A stretch of DNA of 64,000 bases from Huiozyma naganishii CBS 8797 (taxonomy: Eukaryota; Ascomycota; Saccharomycetes; Saccharomycetales; Saccharomycetaceae). Location of the stretch: assembly GCF_000348985.1 (NCBI RefSeq), contig NC_035932.1, positions 474,563-538,562 on the forward strand, written 5' to 3'. A program made the position numbers and the translations under genes. This document shows, piece by piece, positions 38,435-48,696 of this stretch. Below the pieces are notes generated by a model. It saw only the letters and a program-made list of their open reading frames with translations. It ran no database searches and was not told the origin of the DNA. Within the stretch, counting starts at the first letter, position 1, and every line of letters starts with the position of its first letter.

Positions 38435-41410
38435 TCAAAATGCCAAACCTAACATCACTGCTAGTACTGCTGTGAGACCTGATTTCAAATGGTGGGCTTT
38501 TGCTTCATAGGTAGCAACAATTGGGGCTGTATGAGTAGCAGAAGATACCAAACCAGATGTGCTTTGTGCGCCTGTGCTCTTATGACCATTAACAAGTTGA
38601 GAGGAAGAGACAGATACCATTTGTGGAGTGGTTTTGGCCAGATTGTTTTGACTTGTAGTGGAAGTGGTTGACTTTGTCGAACATGTAGGACATAATGTTT
38701 TGACTTTGGGTTCAGCACCAACGGTTTTGCTTTTTATGCCTAAAGTCGTGGTAGGTGTCACCGCAGTGTTCGTGTTTTTTTCCGCTTCTGGTTTCGTTTT
38801 TGTTAGGTGCGGGGAAAGCGTTGAGGTAGTCTTAGACTCTTTGTGGGGAACTGTGACTGCGACCGACTTTTTTTCTTTGCTCAGTGTCTTTGTATTTCTT
38901 TCTGAGGTAGAGCAACTAACTGTGACAGTTTTGCCTTTCAAAGTTGACACTGGAACTAGCTCCTTTGTGTTTGAGACAACCTTATCTTTAGTCGAGGCAG
39001 ATACTTGTGTAGACACGTCAGTGGAGCATGATGTTACCACAGTTTTTAATGTAGACACTGGAACAACTTCGGTGAAACCTGATTTTATTGGGCTAGCAGT
39101 GGAACAGTTAACATTTTTTGTTACATGAGTAGAGACCAGTGTAACGACGGTACCGTTCTTCAACGTTGAAACTGGGAACAAGTCCGTAGAGACTCTCAAT
39201 TGGGCGTTGATACTGGCAGTGTTAACACTTTCAATAGTCTCTGTTGAATAGATCTTACCAGTAGTAATCTTTTTTAGGGTAGCGACTGGAACAAGGTCAG
39301 TAGCAAAGAGATCTATCTCCCCCTGAGTCATAGCAAAAATCTGCTTTGAAAGTCCCGTGGATGAGACATCAATCACAGTTTTGTTTTGTTTTCCATTAGG
39401 CTTCGTAGTGGTTGGATGAGGGAGAGAGATCAAAAATTTTGATGATGTTTCTGTAGTAGCGTTTTTATGACTATGACTAGAAACTGTGGATACAGTCGAT
39501 CTTACCATTTCATTTGCAGCAGCACCATTTGTAGGCTTTGAAGCAGAGATAGTTAGGTTTGAATGTGACAGTGTTGCAATAGCAACCCAGGAACCAAATG
39601 TTGTAAGCACCCCTGACTCTGTTGTTGTGATAAGTTCATAACTTGAGGCTGTTTCGTTCGTGTGACCACTAACGGTGGGCGTGGCCAAACCATGGACACT
39701 TGAAGCATTCTTAGTGGTGCCTGTAGTGATAGAAGCAGAACGAGAAACAGTCTGGGAGGAAGAATTGTTGGAACTAGACAAGACAGTCACCGGGGCGGTG
39801 GTCGTGGTATTAGCGACGGATAGTACACCATTCATTGGGGTTGAACTTGGAAGAGAAATGGACGACAAAGTTCCGTTTGTCTGGGCAGCCAAGGACAACA
39901 AATAAGGATCATATGCGTTGTCTGGCAACATTGGTACAGCTGTAGTACTGTTTGAAGAGATTTCTAAAGTTGCTAGACCATTTAAAGTATTTGATGACGA
40001 CACTGAAGACGTGGTAATTGAACTTGAAGGTTTAGACAAAGTGGCTGAGAAGGAAGACACCAAGGTTTCTTCAGTACTGGAAGACGAAGCAGCGGCAATT
40101 GCGGATTCCAAAGACAAAACAGAAGCAGTTGAATAGGAAGCAGAAGTCAAATCAGACGACACAGGACTCACCGTTATTGGGTGCGACACCAATGTAGATA
40201 CGAAACTTGAAGTTGTTGGTTGAGACACTGAGGAAGTTTTGATAGCTGTTGAAATTGAAGGTTCAGCTCTTTGACTTTCGCTACTCAAAAACGAGGAAGA
40301 CAAAACAGCTGATGATGGAACAGAGAATGAAGCCACATTGTTTGCAAGGGCGGAGCTTGCTTCCGAAGAAGATACAGTTGCTGATAGAGTAGCGTCAGAA
40401 TGGTTGCTGTATCCAAATGGGGGACGGACTCCACTTGTTGCAGTAGCATCAGCAGGATCGACCAACGAGTCACTGGCTGCACTTGGAGTTGTGTCCAAAA
40501 CATTTGCGACAGCTGAGTCGTAGACTGACGCAACCTCTGCGTTATCACTTCTCTTCTTCAAGCTGTTATCGTTGGTTTTCTGCAAAGATACCGAATTCGA
40601 TATTGGGGTTTTGGTCAAAGGTTTGGTTAAGTAAGTGATACGCACATATTTCCCACCGTTGAATTTCGTGTCAATTGCAATTTGAATTTTGGATTCAGTG
40701 GAGTGGTCAGTGAAAGCTGTAAAGGGGACCACTTTCAAAGGGTTACCAAACAGATCTGTTTTGACGACAACCTCGAACTTTGTAGCCTTTGTGTCAAAGC
40801 TAAAGTCGTTACTACCACTCTTTGCAGATGAGAAAATGATAGGGTCCTGTAGCAACTTAATTGGAATATCGGCTGTAAACCAGGCAGTTTTGTTTGAAGC
40901 GAAGCTACCACCGTTGGTGGTCAAAGTAGTTAAATCCTTTGGAATGTAATTGATGGTTGAAACAAACGTGTTAAAACCAGAAGTGTTGAAATGGTAAGAA
41001 ACATTCTTTGGAGATGAAATCATGCTCTTTGCACCAGCTGACAATTTTGCCAAGAAATTGAACACCGCTGATGAGTTCGACGATAAATTTTCAGAAATGT
41101 GAACTCCAAAAGTGTTATTAGAATTAATATTTTGGAATACTTGACCCATCACTTTTCCATCGGTGTCTTGAATATCAAAGGGGGTTGGTGGGAAGGACCC
41201 GAAGTCCTTGGGCACCGTGAAAAAGAAGTCATCGTGGGAACCTTTCGATAGAAACATTTCTGCTTCTATCATGAACCAATGGGACAGATCGGTACAGTTG
41301 TTAGATTTTGTGTAAGCATCTTTGACTTGGATACTGGCGAAAAAGGCTTCTGGCGTAGCAGAAACAGTCCACGACAGTATCCCAACCAGAAGGATAAATA
41401 GTGGAAACAT
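38435..41410 (-). CDS. EGT2: GPI cell-wall protein Egt2
   Basis: Secreted GPI protein needed for timely cell separation after cytokinesis, expressed in early G1. The 991 residues (S. cerevisiae 1041) begin with a signal peptide (MFPLFILLVGILSWTVSATP). A folded adhesin-like N-terminal domain spans about 20-280 (IQVKDAYTKSNNCTDLSHWFMIEAEMFL; FSFDTKATKFEVVVKTD), followed by a very long Ser/Thr-rich stalk. Near 690-870 a degenerate repeat of about 40 residues recurs with the core LVPVSTLK...SCST (four or five copies). The C-terminus is a GPI tail (HHLKSGLTAVLAVMLGLAF). Convergent with PFA3 and divergent from MDJ2. Confidence 0.88.
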   Translation of the reverse strand: MFPLFILLVGILSWTVSATPEAFFASIQVKDAYTKSNNCTDLSHWFMIEAEMFLSKGSHDDFFFTVPKDFGSFPPTPFDIQDTDGKVMGQVFQNINSNNTFGVHISENLSSNSSAVFNFLAKLSAGAKSMISSPKNVSYHFNTSGFNTFVSTINYIPKDLTTLTTNGGSFASNKTAWFTADIPIKLLQDPIIFSSAKSGSNDFSFDTKATKFEVVVKTDLFGNPLKVVPFTAFTDHSTESKIQIAIDTKFNGGKYVRITYLTKPLTKTPISNSVSLQKTNDNSLKKRSDNAEVASVYDSAVANVLDTTPSAASDSLVDPADATATSGVRPPFGYSNHSDATLSATVSSSEASSALANNVASFSVPSSAVLSSSFLSSESQRAEPSISTAIKTSSVSQPTTSSFVSTLVSHPITVSPVSSDLTSASYSTASVLSLESAIAAASSSSTEETLVSSFSATLSKPSSSITTSSVSSSNTLNGLATLEISSNSTTAVPMLPDNAYDPYLLSLAAQTNGTLSSISLPSSTPMNGVLSVANTTTTAPVTVLSSSNNSSSQTVSRSASITTGTTKNASSVHGLATPTVSGHTNETASSYELITTTESGVLTTFGSWVAIATLSHSNLTISASKPTNGAAANEMVRSTVSTVSSHSHKNATTETSSKFLISLPHPTTTKPNGKQNKTVIDVSSTGLSKQIFAMTQGEIDLFATDLVPVATLKKITTGKIYSTETIESVNTASINAQLRVSTDLFPVSTLKNGTVVTLVSTHVTKNVNCSTASPIKSGFTEVVPVSTLKTVVTSCSTDVSTQVSASTKDKVVSNTKELVPVSTLKGKTVTVSCSTSERNTKTLSKEKKSVAVTVPHKESKTTSTLSPHLTKTKPEAEKNTNTAVTPTTTLGIKSKTVGAEPKVKTLCPTCSTKSTTSTTSQNNLAKTTPQMVSVSSSQLVNGHKSTGAQSTSGLVSSATHTAPIVATYEAKAHHLKSGLTAVLAVMLGLAF

Positions 41411-41701
41411 ATTTGCAGTTCGGGCTTTTTTTTATTAGATATCTATCCAATTTTAGAGTGTTGAGAAAGAGAAAAACTAAAACAATCATTACGTAGAAGA
41501 TATATGTTATTGACTAAGAAAAATACATCAACAAGAAACCAACCGTTTAAACACTTCCCTTTATATAGAAAACACTCTGGCCAAATATGACGGGGTATAC
41601 TCTTAACACACAACTTTCACCGAAAATACACCTAATTCATGATCGGAAAGGCCCCCAATTTTGGTTAGAGTAGATCCAAAAGTGTAATCCAGATAATAGA
41701 G

Positions 41702-41730
41702 ACCAGCCCGGTGCTAAAGTCTAAACCAGC
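41702..41730 (-). promoter_or_regulatory. Candidate Swi5/Ace2 cores upstream of EGT2
   Basis: Two ACCAGC cores at 41702-41707 and 41725-41730 lie about 290-320 bp upstream of the EGT2 ATG. EGT2 is a classic Swi5/Ace2 target, whose consensus is RRCCAGCR; both copies match except for the last base. A chance match is possible. The EGT2-MDJ2 gap (41411-42090, 680 bp) shows nothing else gene-like. Confidence 0.35.
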
Positions 41731-42090
41731 CACGGCGCAACCACGGTTGGGCATCGCGCTGGTTCCACTCCAGACAAGCGACTCACGGTCCCCTGCTGGG
41801 CTTGCAAGGACAAATTTCGCGATTTGTCCATTTTTGTCCTTAAACCCCGCCTTCTTTGTCCCAATTCTCGAGCAAACAGACCCACAAAATACTTCCCAAT
41901 CCGGAAAAACTCAGAAAACCGCGGGGGAGGTAACAGAACAAATGGAAGGGACATTTTTTTGTGTGTTTCCTCTTTCGGTTCTCGTCCTATTTCTCTCTTT
42001 GATTATCGAAGCCAGCCACTCTCTCGAAGGATCGCTTGATGGGTTGACTCGAAACCAGTAGCAAGTGGAGCACGCTGTGGGACCGTCACA

Positions 42091-42534
42091 ATGGTTCTCC
42101 CACTGATAATAGGGACTGGGATCGCCTTGCTGGGCGTGGGTACCCAAACGGGACTCAGAGCTTGGAAGCTGTACAAGACGCTGACGCCGCTCGCCATAGC
42201 GCACTTGAACGGCGTGCGCATTCAGCAGGAAAAGCTGGACTTGCTCAGGCACGACGGGAGGTTCCGTAGTAGCATGCTGAACCCGCTCTTGCGCAAGAGG
42301 CTGGAGCAGTACTATGGTGGGTTCCACCACACGATGAGCGAGCCAGAGGCGTTGCTGGTCTTGAACATCTCGTCAGACGAGATCAAACGGCTTGATCAGA
42401 AATTGCTCAAATTGAAGCACCGGAAAGCTGTGTTGCACAATCACCCAGACAAAGGTGGTAGTCCGTACATGGCTGCCAAGATTAACGAAGCGAGGGATCT
42501 CATAGAGCGTAGCGTGCTTTTGAAAAGAAACTGA
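42091..42534 (+). CDS. MDJ2: Mitochondrial J-protein Mdj2 (Tim14/Pam18-like)
   Basis: Inner-membrane J-domain protein that can stimulate Ssc1 at the TIM23 import motor. The product is 147 residues against 146 in S. cerevisiae. An N-terminal membrane segment (VLPLIIGTGIALLGVGTQTG) is followed by a matrix region and a short J domain at the C-terminus. The J domain has the HPD motif intact in RKAVLHNHPDKGGSPYMAAKINEARDLI. Lies between EGT2 and PEX6, as YNL328C does. Confidence 0.95.
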   Translation: MVLPLIIGTGIALLGVGTQTGLRAWKLYKTLTPLAIAHLNGVRIQQEKLDLLRHDGRFRSSMLNPLLRKRLEQYYGGFHHTMSEPEALLVLNISSDEIKRLDQKLLKLKHRKAVLHNHPDKGGSPYMAAKINEARDLIERSVLLKRN

Positions 42535-43104
42535 TAGGGTTCCACGTACAACCCGCTGCACCAAACCTTCTTTTCATAAACCTCTCTACAGAGTTTAATT
42601 TATTGTGCTGTCTTGATACGGTTGTTCCAGATCTTGAGAGTCGGGTTCCTGCATGACAAGATGGGCAAATCTGTGACCAGCTAAGAGAACAATTACGCAT
42701 CCCATTGATGTCCATTGTCCTATTATCACATGCCGTCTACCATATCTATTCCATATACATATTCTAAGTCCCTAACTTTTTGTTCAGTTCCGTTTATGGA
42801 GTGAACCCAAGGAAAAGGTTTGCTTAATAAAGTTTAGAGTACATTAGTATATACCCCCAGCATACCATCCAGAAGCTTCAATTCAATATTGTCTCGACGG
42901 AGCTACCACCAAAAAAAGGACAGGTAAAAAATATCCAATATCAAAATTTAGAGGAAAAGGTGCAGGTACTGATGGTGCATGGTGTTGGAAGGCTAGTTAT
43001 ACTCTTTGCCATTGTGATCTGAAGGCACACTTTTAGAATAAGGGGCGGTAGACTAGCAGAGTGACAAGTATTTGTGTGCCCGTCTACTCCAAGGCTTATT
43101 AGGC
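42535..43104. promoter_or_regulatory. MDJ2-PEX6 intergenic region
   Basis: This 570-bp stretch between tandem genes holds the MDJ2 3' end and the PEX6 promoter. I found no conserved gene, tRNA or strong regulatory match in it. The sequence becomes AT-rich from about 42840 toward PEX6. Confidence 0.4.
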
Positions 43105-46100
43105 ATGAAAGTTAGTGTGGACTTCTCCTTCAATGACTGTTGCAAACAGTGCCAAGTCTCAAAAGATGTTTTTGATGTGTTGTCCCGCGACACCGATCAG
43201 TTAGTATACTCAAAAGTTTGGGTACCACAGTATACAAGGCAGAATCTGGATTTTGTCTTGCACTGCACCTGCGACAGTCAGCTACCTTTGAATACCATAC
43301 GGATTCCCGCACGTCTCTTCGGTATAAGCGTGGGTGAATTTACCAGTGATTATGCCCTTATGGAAAGGGTGAACTCAAGACCACCCAGTTTGACTCAAAT
43401 CTTTCTACTGATCAGAGATCAATTGTACGACAAGTTGTTGCAACTACCTACAGAGCATGATATCATGGAATTTTTCTCTAAGAAGTATGGAGTTGTAGAA
43501 TTGGGAACCGTGGTGCATGAAAACGAAATTTTGGACCCCCAATGGTGTCAGATATTAAGCTGCAACCCATACAAGCAAGGTGTGGTCAACTTCGATTCCA
43601 CCAAAATCACACTGATCAGGGATGACGAACATTTGCTAATGGACGTTTCCTCAACAACTCAAATACCTATCGAGAATGCGGATTACGGGAAACTGCCTTT
43701 TGAGAGTCTCAGAGAAAAAGTAAGCAGAGAGATGCTTGTACCAGAACCGTGCAATTCTGATGACGATTCATTGTACGTGTTTGCTACTATGGACACTCTG
43801 GTGAGCCTCAATGTAATAAGCGGCTCCCTTGTACGATTAAAGAGCGAACAAAACTCATCTTCTTCCATTGCCAAAATGTTTGTTTTCTTAAGTCCGAATC
43901 AATATGAAAGCGGTAAAGTATACCTGACACCCAGGTTAATGTACCAGTTTCATGAATCATCTTCTATATCGATTTGGCCGTACCACAACCTCGATGTGAA
44001 ACAAATACCCATTGCCAAATCTGTATCTCTTGCCCGGATAGGAAGTTGGCATCAGTCACAGAAAGTTTTCCAGAATATCATATTGCATAGTTTGAAACAA
44101 AATTTCATGGACAAGAGAAGAATTTTGAAAGTCGGAGATAAAATCCCTGTTGTATTCGACTCTTCGTTGTTACCTTTTTTCGAAAACGGAGGGGATGGTC
44201 CCGCCTGGCATAACGAGTTAATTGAAGCGGATAACTTGGTCTGGTTTAAAGTCGAAGAGGTCGACTTTAACAATGATGAAAACTCAACAATAAACAAGGA
44301 CGCAATTTTCTTGGTGGACCCTACGGAACAAACAAAACTGGTCACAGTAAACGTAGTCAATGAAAGACCGTTGCCCTTGAATAAGTGCGATTTTCTCTCC
44401 TTCTACAGATTAGACTCAGTGTTCCAATTTGACTATGACATCTTCCCATATGCCAAAAAACTCACCAATATCGTGGAATCTAGTCTAAAACGTGAACAGA
44501 GTAGATTGAATATGGACACATCAATATTACTTCACTCGTCAAATAATGGAACAGGTAAAAATACTCTTCTTAGATCTGTGTCGCTGAGTCTTGGAATCCA
44601 CTTTTTCGAAACAGATTGTCGATCATTGGCCACTAACCTAACTTCAGTGGACTCTACAGCAAAGATTTTAGGTTTTATAAAGGCACGAATCGGAAATCCT
44701 TTGTCTCATGCGACACCAGCTATTGTGTATATATCACATCTGGAGCACTTGTTCACACAATCTGATCCAAACCAGGACCCAGTCGCAGCGAAACTATCAA
44801 GATCATTTGAAGCAGAGTTTGTCAATCTGGCTCAGCATTTTATGCATGACTTTCACAACGTAGTTTTTATTGCTTCTACAAACGATATAAGCACGGTCCC
44901 GTCTCGGATACGATCACGATTCCAATTTGAAATTGAAGTTCCTACACCCACAGAACCGCAGCGCCGTGATATTTTTAGATGGTATCTATCACAAGACCAA
45001 TTGAATAAAGGAGAGCACAACTCTTTCCATTTTACGGCAGCAAAGGATGTTGACTATTTGAAACTGGCCTTGCATTCAGCTGGGTTGAAACCGCTAAATA
45101 TTAAATCAATAGTTCAAACAGCAAAGGCTGAAAGCTATAGACATTATCAATCCAACACAGAAGACTTAATTTGGCAAATGAATTGCTGTGTTGTGACAAT
45201 GGAAGCTTTACAGGTGGCAATTAACAAGGCAAGAGATGAGTTTTCTGAATCGATTGGTGCGCCAAAAATACCAAATGTTACATGGGCCGATATTGGAGGT
45301 ATTGACGTTGTCAAGGGTGAAATAATGGACACCATCGATCTACCTTTAAAGCATCCCGAGTTGTTCCGTTCTGGGATGAAAAAGAGAAGCGGCATTCTGT
45401 TTTATGGACCACCTGGCACAGGGAAAACGCTTATGGCCAAAGCGATCGCCACTAATTTCTCTCTGAATTTCTTCAGTGTCAAGGGGCCTGAATTGTTGAA
45501 TATGTACATTGGTGAATCAGAAGCCAATGTACGTAAAGTATTCCAGAAAGCAAGAGAAGCCAAACCATGTATCATATTTTTTGATGAGATTGACTCCGTG
45601 GCCCCGAAAAGGGGTAATCAGGGAGATTCTGGCGGTGTCATGGATCGTATTGTCTCTCAGCTGTTGGCCGAATTGGACGGTATGGGAGAGGACGGGGACG
45701 GTGTGTTTGTAGTGGGCGCCACCAACAGACCTGATCTGCTTGATGAGGCCCTTCTGAGACCAGGCAGATTTGACAAACTGCTTTACCTCGGAATTCCGGA
45801 TACCGATGAAAAGCAATTGAATATATTGAAGGCATTAACACGGAAATTCGATTTGGCTGAAGACGTCGATTTGCTGGAACTAGCCCAAAGGTGTCCCTTC
45901 AACTACACGGGTGCGGATTTCTATGCACTCTGCTCAGATTCAATTCTCAATGCCATGACGAGAGTCGCTGGTGATGTAGACCGCAAAGTGGAAGCATACA
46001 ACGAGCAAAACGATGCGCACGTCTCGGTGAACAAGTGGTTCGACAGTGTAGCAAAAGAGGAGGATACGGCTGTGCAGGTACAGATGTCCGATTTTGTGAA

Positions 46101-46182
46101 AGCTTTGCAAGAGACGAAACCCAGTGTATCTAAGGAAGAGCTTGCCCATTACTTACAGGTAAAGAAGACTTTCGAGGGTTGA
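43105..46182 (+). CDS. PEX6: Peroxisomal AAA ATPase Pex6
   Basis: Subunit of the Pex1-Pex6 hexamer that extracts ubiquitinated Pex5 from the peroxisomal membrane. The ATG at 43105 (MKVSVDFSFND) gives 1025 residues, against 1030 in S. cerevisiae; an upstream in-frame ATG at 43072 adds 11 unlikely residues. Two N-terminal domains are followed by a weak D1 ATPase module, with a Walker A-like NNGTGKNT and a degenerate Walker B (IVYISHLEHLF). A canonical D2 follows: GPPGTGKTLMAKAIA, IIFFDEIDSVAPKRG, ATNRPDLLDEALLRPGRFDK. The inactive-looking D1 and active D2 are normal for Pex6. In S. cerevisiae RPD3 follows PEX6; here RIB4 does. Confidence 0.96.
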   Translation: MKVSVDFSFNDCCKQCQVSKDVFDVLSRDTDQLVYSKVWVPQYTRQNLDFVLHCTCDSQLPLNTIRIPARLFGISVGEFTSDYALMERVNSRPPSLTQIFLLIRDQLYDKLLQLPTEHDIMEFFSKKYGVVELGTVVHENEILDPQWCQILSCNPYKQGVVNFDSTKITLIRDDEHLLMDVSSTTQIPIENADYGKLPFESLREKVSREMLVPEPCNSDDDSLYVFATMDTLVSLNVISGSLVRLKSEQNSSSSIAKMFVFLSPNQYESGKVYLTPRLMYQFHESSSISIWPYHNLDVKQIPIAKSVSLARIGSWHQSQKVFQNIILHSLKQNFMDKRRILKVGDKIPVVFDSSLLPFFENGGDGPAWHNELIEADNLVWFKVEEVDFNNDENSTINKDAIFLVDPTEQTKLVTVNVVNERPLPLNKCDFLSFYRLDSVFQFDYDIFPYAKKLTNIVESSLKREQSRLNMDTSILLHSSNNGTGKNTLLRSVSLSLGIHFFETDCRSLATNLTSVDSTAKILGFIKARIGNPLSHATPAIVYISHLEHLFTQSDPNQDPVAAKLSRSFEAEFVNLAQHFMHDFHNVVFIASTNDISTVPSRIRSRFQFEIEVPTPTEPQRRDIFRWYLSQDQLNKGEHNSFHFTAAKDVDYLKLALHSAGLKPLNIKSIVQTAKAESYRHYQSNTEDLIWQMNCCVVTMEALQVAINKARDEFSESIGAPKIPNVTWADIGGIDVVKGEIMDTIDLPLKHPELFRSGMKKRSGILFYGPPGTGKTLMAKAIATNFSLNFFSVKGPELLNMYIGESEANVRKVFQKAREAKPCIIFFDEIDSVAPKRGNQGDSGGVMDRIVSQLLAELDGMGEDGDGVFVVGATNRPDLLDEALLRPGRFDKLLYLGIPDTDEKQLNILKALTRKFDLAEDVDLLELAQRCPFNYTGADFYALCSDSILNAMTRVAGDVDRKVEAYNEQNDAHVSVNKWFDSVAKEEDTAVQVQMSDFVKALQETKPSVSKEELAHYLQVKKTFEG

Positions 46183-46394
46183 TTGTGGGAGGGGTGGAGC
46201 CTTGGCGGAATACACTGCATGGAGTGTGCTGTGCGTCGCTCAAGTCGTTACGTCTTGGTTTGCTCCACTCTTCGGGTAATCACTGTCCGAAGTACCAGAA
46301 CCATTAGTTGAAACCAAAAAAAAATGTCATTATTAATGGAGAAGTATCGCTAGCTCCTATTTACTGACGTCGTCTCTGTTGGGTTGTTTGGTGA

Positions 46395-46934
<540 letters not shown>

Positions 46935-47043
46935 ATCGGTGGAAAGGGTCGGTATGCACAGTAGATTGTTATGTGCGACACGTATATACAAATGCAGATA
47001 TATATATATGAAAAAAGAATGCATCTGGACTTTCATTCAGAAT

Positions 47044-48435
47044 TCAAATGAGTATGAAGTTCCCGTCCTTTGATTTCCTTTTCCTTGCCTGTCTTTGGGC
47101 GTCTCTCCGTTTGCTCTTCATCTCCCTCATCCAACCACCTCTGTTCTCCCAAAATTGTTCGTCCCACGAAGACAGTACATCTTCTGTGGTGCCCTGGCCG
47201 CATATGTGACTCAATTGTGTCTGACCAACCAAGAACGGCGAATCAAAATGCGGAAAGAACAAACGGTTTTCGTTCTTTTGTCTCTTTGGTTCAGGTTCGT
47301 CTTGGATATTATCCACTTCGGCTTCAGATTCTACAGTTTCCGCAATGTCCTTTGTTTCGTCGATATCGTCATTGTCTACCAACAGTTTGAAACCAGAGGC
47401 CGGTTGTTGGCGCTCTGGATTGAACAGAGATCTCAACGTCTCTGTGTTGTTCACATTTGTCCTCTCAGTTTGACCAAAAGTTGGAACGAAATCGTCCTGC
47501 TCCTCTTCGTCCATTTGTTCTGCGGGTCTCTCATCTACCGTTACATCTTCTCCTGCGTTTTCGCTAGGTTCCTCTTCCGCATAGTTTTCGTCCTCGTGGT
47601 CAGATATACCAAATACTTCTGCCTCATCGGAGTCGATTACGGCCATTGGTTTATCGAGATCGAACCCTTGTAACAGTTCATTCAAGACGCCGTTGTTTTT
47701 CTCCTTTTCTTGCTCTGTCAGCAGTTCGTTGATATCGTCTCCCTCATCTTTCGGGGTGTTCTCAGTGGCATCCGTTTGCGATACAGTCAATGTGTTACTG
47801 TTTGCATCCATGAACCGAACAGAGCGTTTGCTCCTGGTATAATTTAGCCTATCTACGATGTGGTTGTACCCGTTCCACCACTTCCCGCCGCTGAAATTGG
47901 CAACAAGGTCTCTGAGTTCTCTGTTCCTTTCGTACCCCCACAGTTTCGTCTTGTAGCACTTGTACACTTTAAGAGAGCCGTTGACGTTCACCCTAAACGT
48001 CACATTCCGCAACTGGGCCCTCTGCCTTGGGGTCTGCCTCATTCTGCCCGAGATGGTATTCTTCCGTTCATCCCAGGTCATGTTGATGTTCTCAAGTTTT
48101 TTATAGTACCTCCACGAGTGTTCAAGAGCCCTCTTCTCCAAAAGCTCGTTTTCCTCTTGCTCAATGGGCTGGCGAAGTTTCCAGGCTTCCTGCCAGTCCG
48201 GCTTCGCGACGTCAACTTTCAACAGGTTCCCCTTGAACTTGACGTTATTGAAGCTCGACCGCAGTTTGTGCAGCTTCTCCACGCTTTCAAACGACATGTT
48301 CAAGAAGGCAAACGTCGCATGTTTCTCGAACCCTGCACCACGCACCTCGCCGAAACGGGAAAACCTAACGAGCAGCTCACCCAAACAACTCTCAAAATCG
48401 TTGTGTATGTTCCCAACAAATATCCTGCTCTCCAT
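47044..48435 (-). CDS. NOP8: 60S biogenesis factor Nop8
   Basis: Nucleolar RNA-binding protein required for 60S subunit assembly. The ATG at 48435 (MESRIFVGNIHNDFESC) gives 463 residues (S. cerevisiae 484); an upstream in-frame ATG at 48495 is less likely. An N-terminal RRM spans about 3-80, with RNP2 RIFVGNI and an RNP1-like FEKHATFAFLNM, followed by the Nop8 block SSFNNVKFKGNLLKVDVAKPDWQEAW. The middle is acidic. The C-terminus has LFFPHFDSPFLVGQTQLSHI and a basic tail, both typical of Nop8. Convergent with RIB4 as in YOL143C-YOL144W. Confidence 0.93.
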   Translation of the reverse strand: MESRIFVGNIHNDFESCLGELLVRFSRFGEVRGAGFEKHATFAFLNMSFESVEKLHKLRSSFNNVKFKGNLLKVDVAKPDWQEAWKLRQPIEQEENELLEKRALEHSWRYYKKLENINMTWDERKNTISGRMRQTPRQRAQLRNVTFRVNVNGSLKVYKCYKTKLWGYERNRELRDLVANFSGGKWWNGYNHIVDRLNYTRSKRSVRFMDANSNTLTVSQTDATENTPKDEGDDINELLTEQEKEKNNGVLNELLQGFDLDKPMAVIDSDEAEVFGISDHEDENYAEEEPSENAGEDVTVDERPAEQMDEEEQDDFVPTFGQTERTNVNNTETLRSLFNPERQQPASGFKLLVDNDDIDETKDIAETVESEAEVDNIQDEPEPKRQKNENRLFFPHFDSPFLVGQTQLSHICGQGTTEDVLSSWDEQFWENRGGWMREMKSKRRDAQRQARKRKSKDGNFILI

Positions 48436-48510
48436 GGTGTGCTTCAAACTGCTCTGCGGGCCGACCAAACGGACCAAACCGACCTGACACGACACCTTTC
48501 ACAGGCAGAG

Positions 48511-48526
48511 CTCATCGCAAATTTTC
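48511..48526 (-). promoter_or_regulatory. PAC + RRPE upstream of NOP8
   Basis: CTCATCGC (reverse PAC) at 48511-48518 runs directly into AAATTTTC (RRPE-like) at 48519-48526, about 75 bp upstream of the NOP8 ATG. This ribosome-biogenesis pair fits NOP8; CTR9 shares the 260-bp divergent region but is not expected to respond. Confidence 0.6.
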
Positions 48527-48696
48527 CAACTTCGAGTGAAAAATATTCGTCACCCGGACACCACATTTTTCACTCTCTTATTTCGAGAAGTTCTGCAATT
48601 TGAGTCGGAAGAGCAGTTGAAGTTGCGCCTGGGAAGTTGCTTCGAGACGGAGCTGGCGGTGCTGTCTATTCAACTGAGCGCGAGGGCAGGTACATT

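Noticed and set aside
45390..45650. PEX6 D1 domain decay as a sign of pseudogenisation
   Set aside because: A degenerate D1 with an intact D2 is normal for Pex6, and the frame is open over its full expected length.
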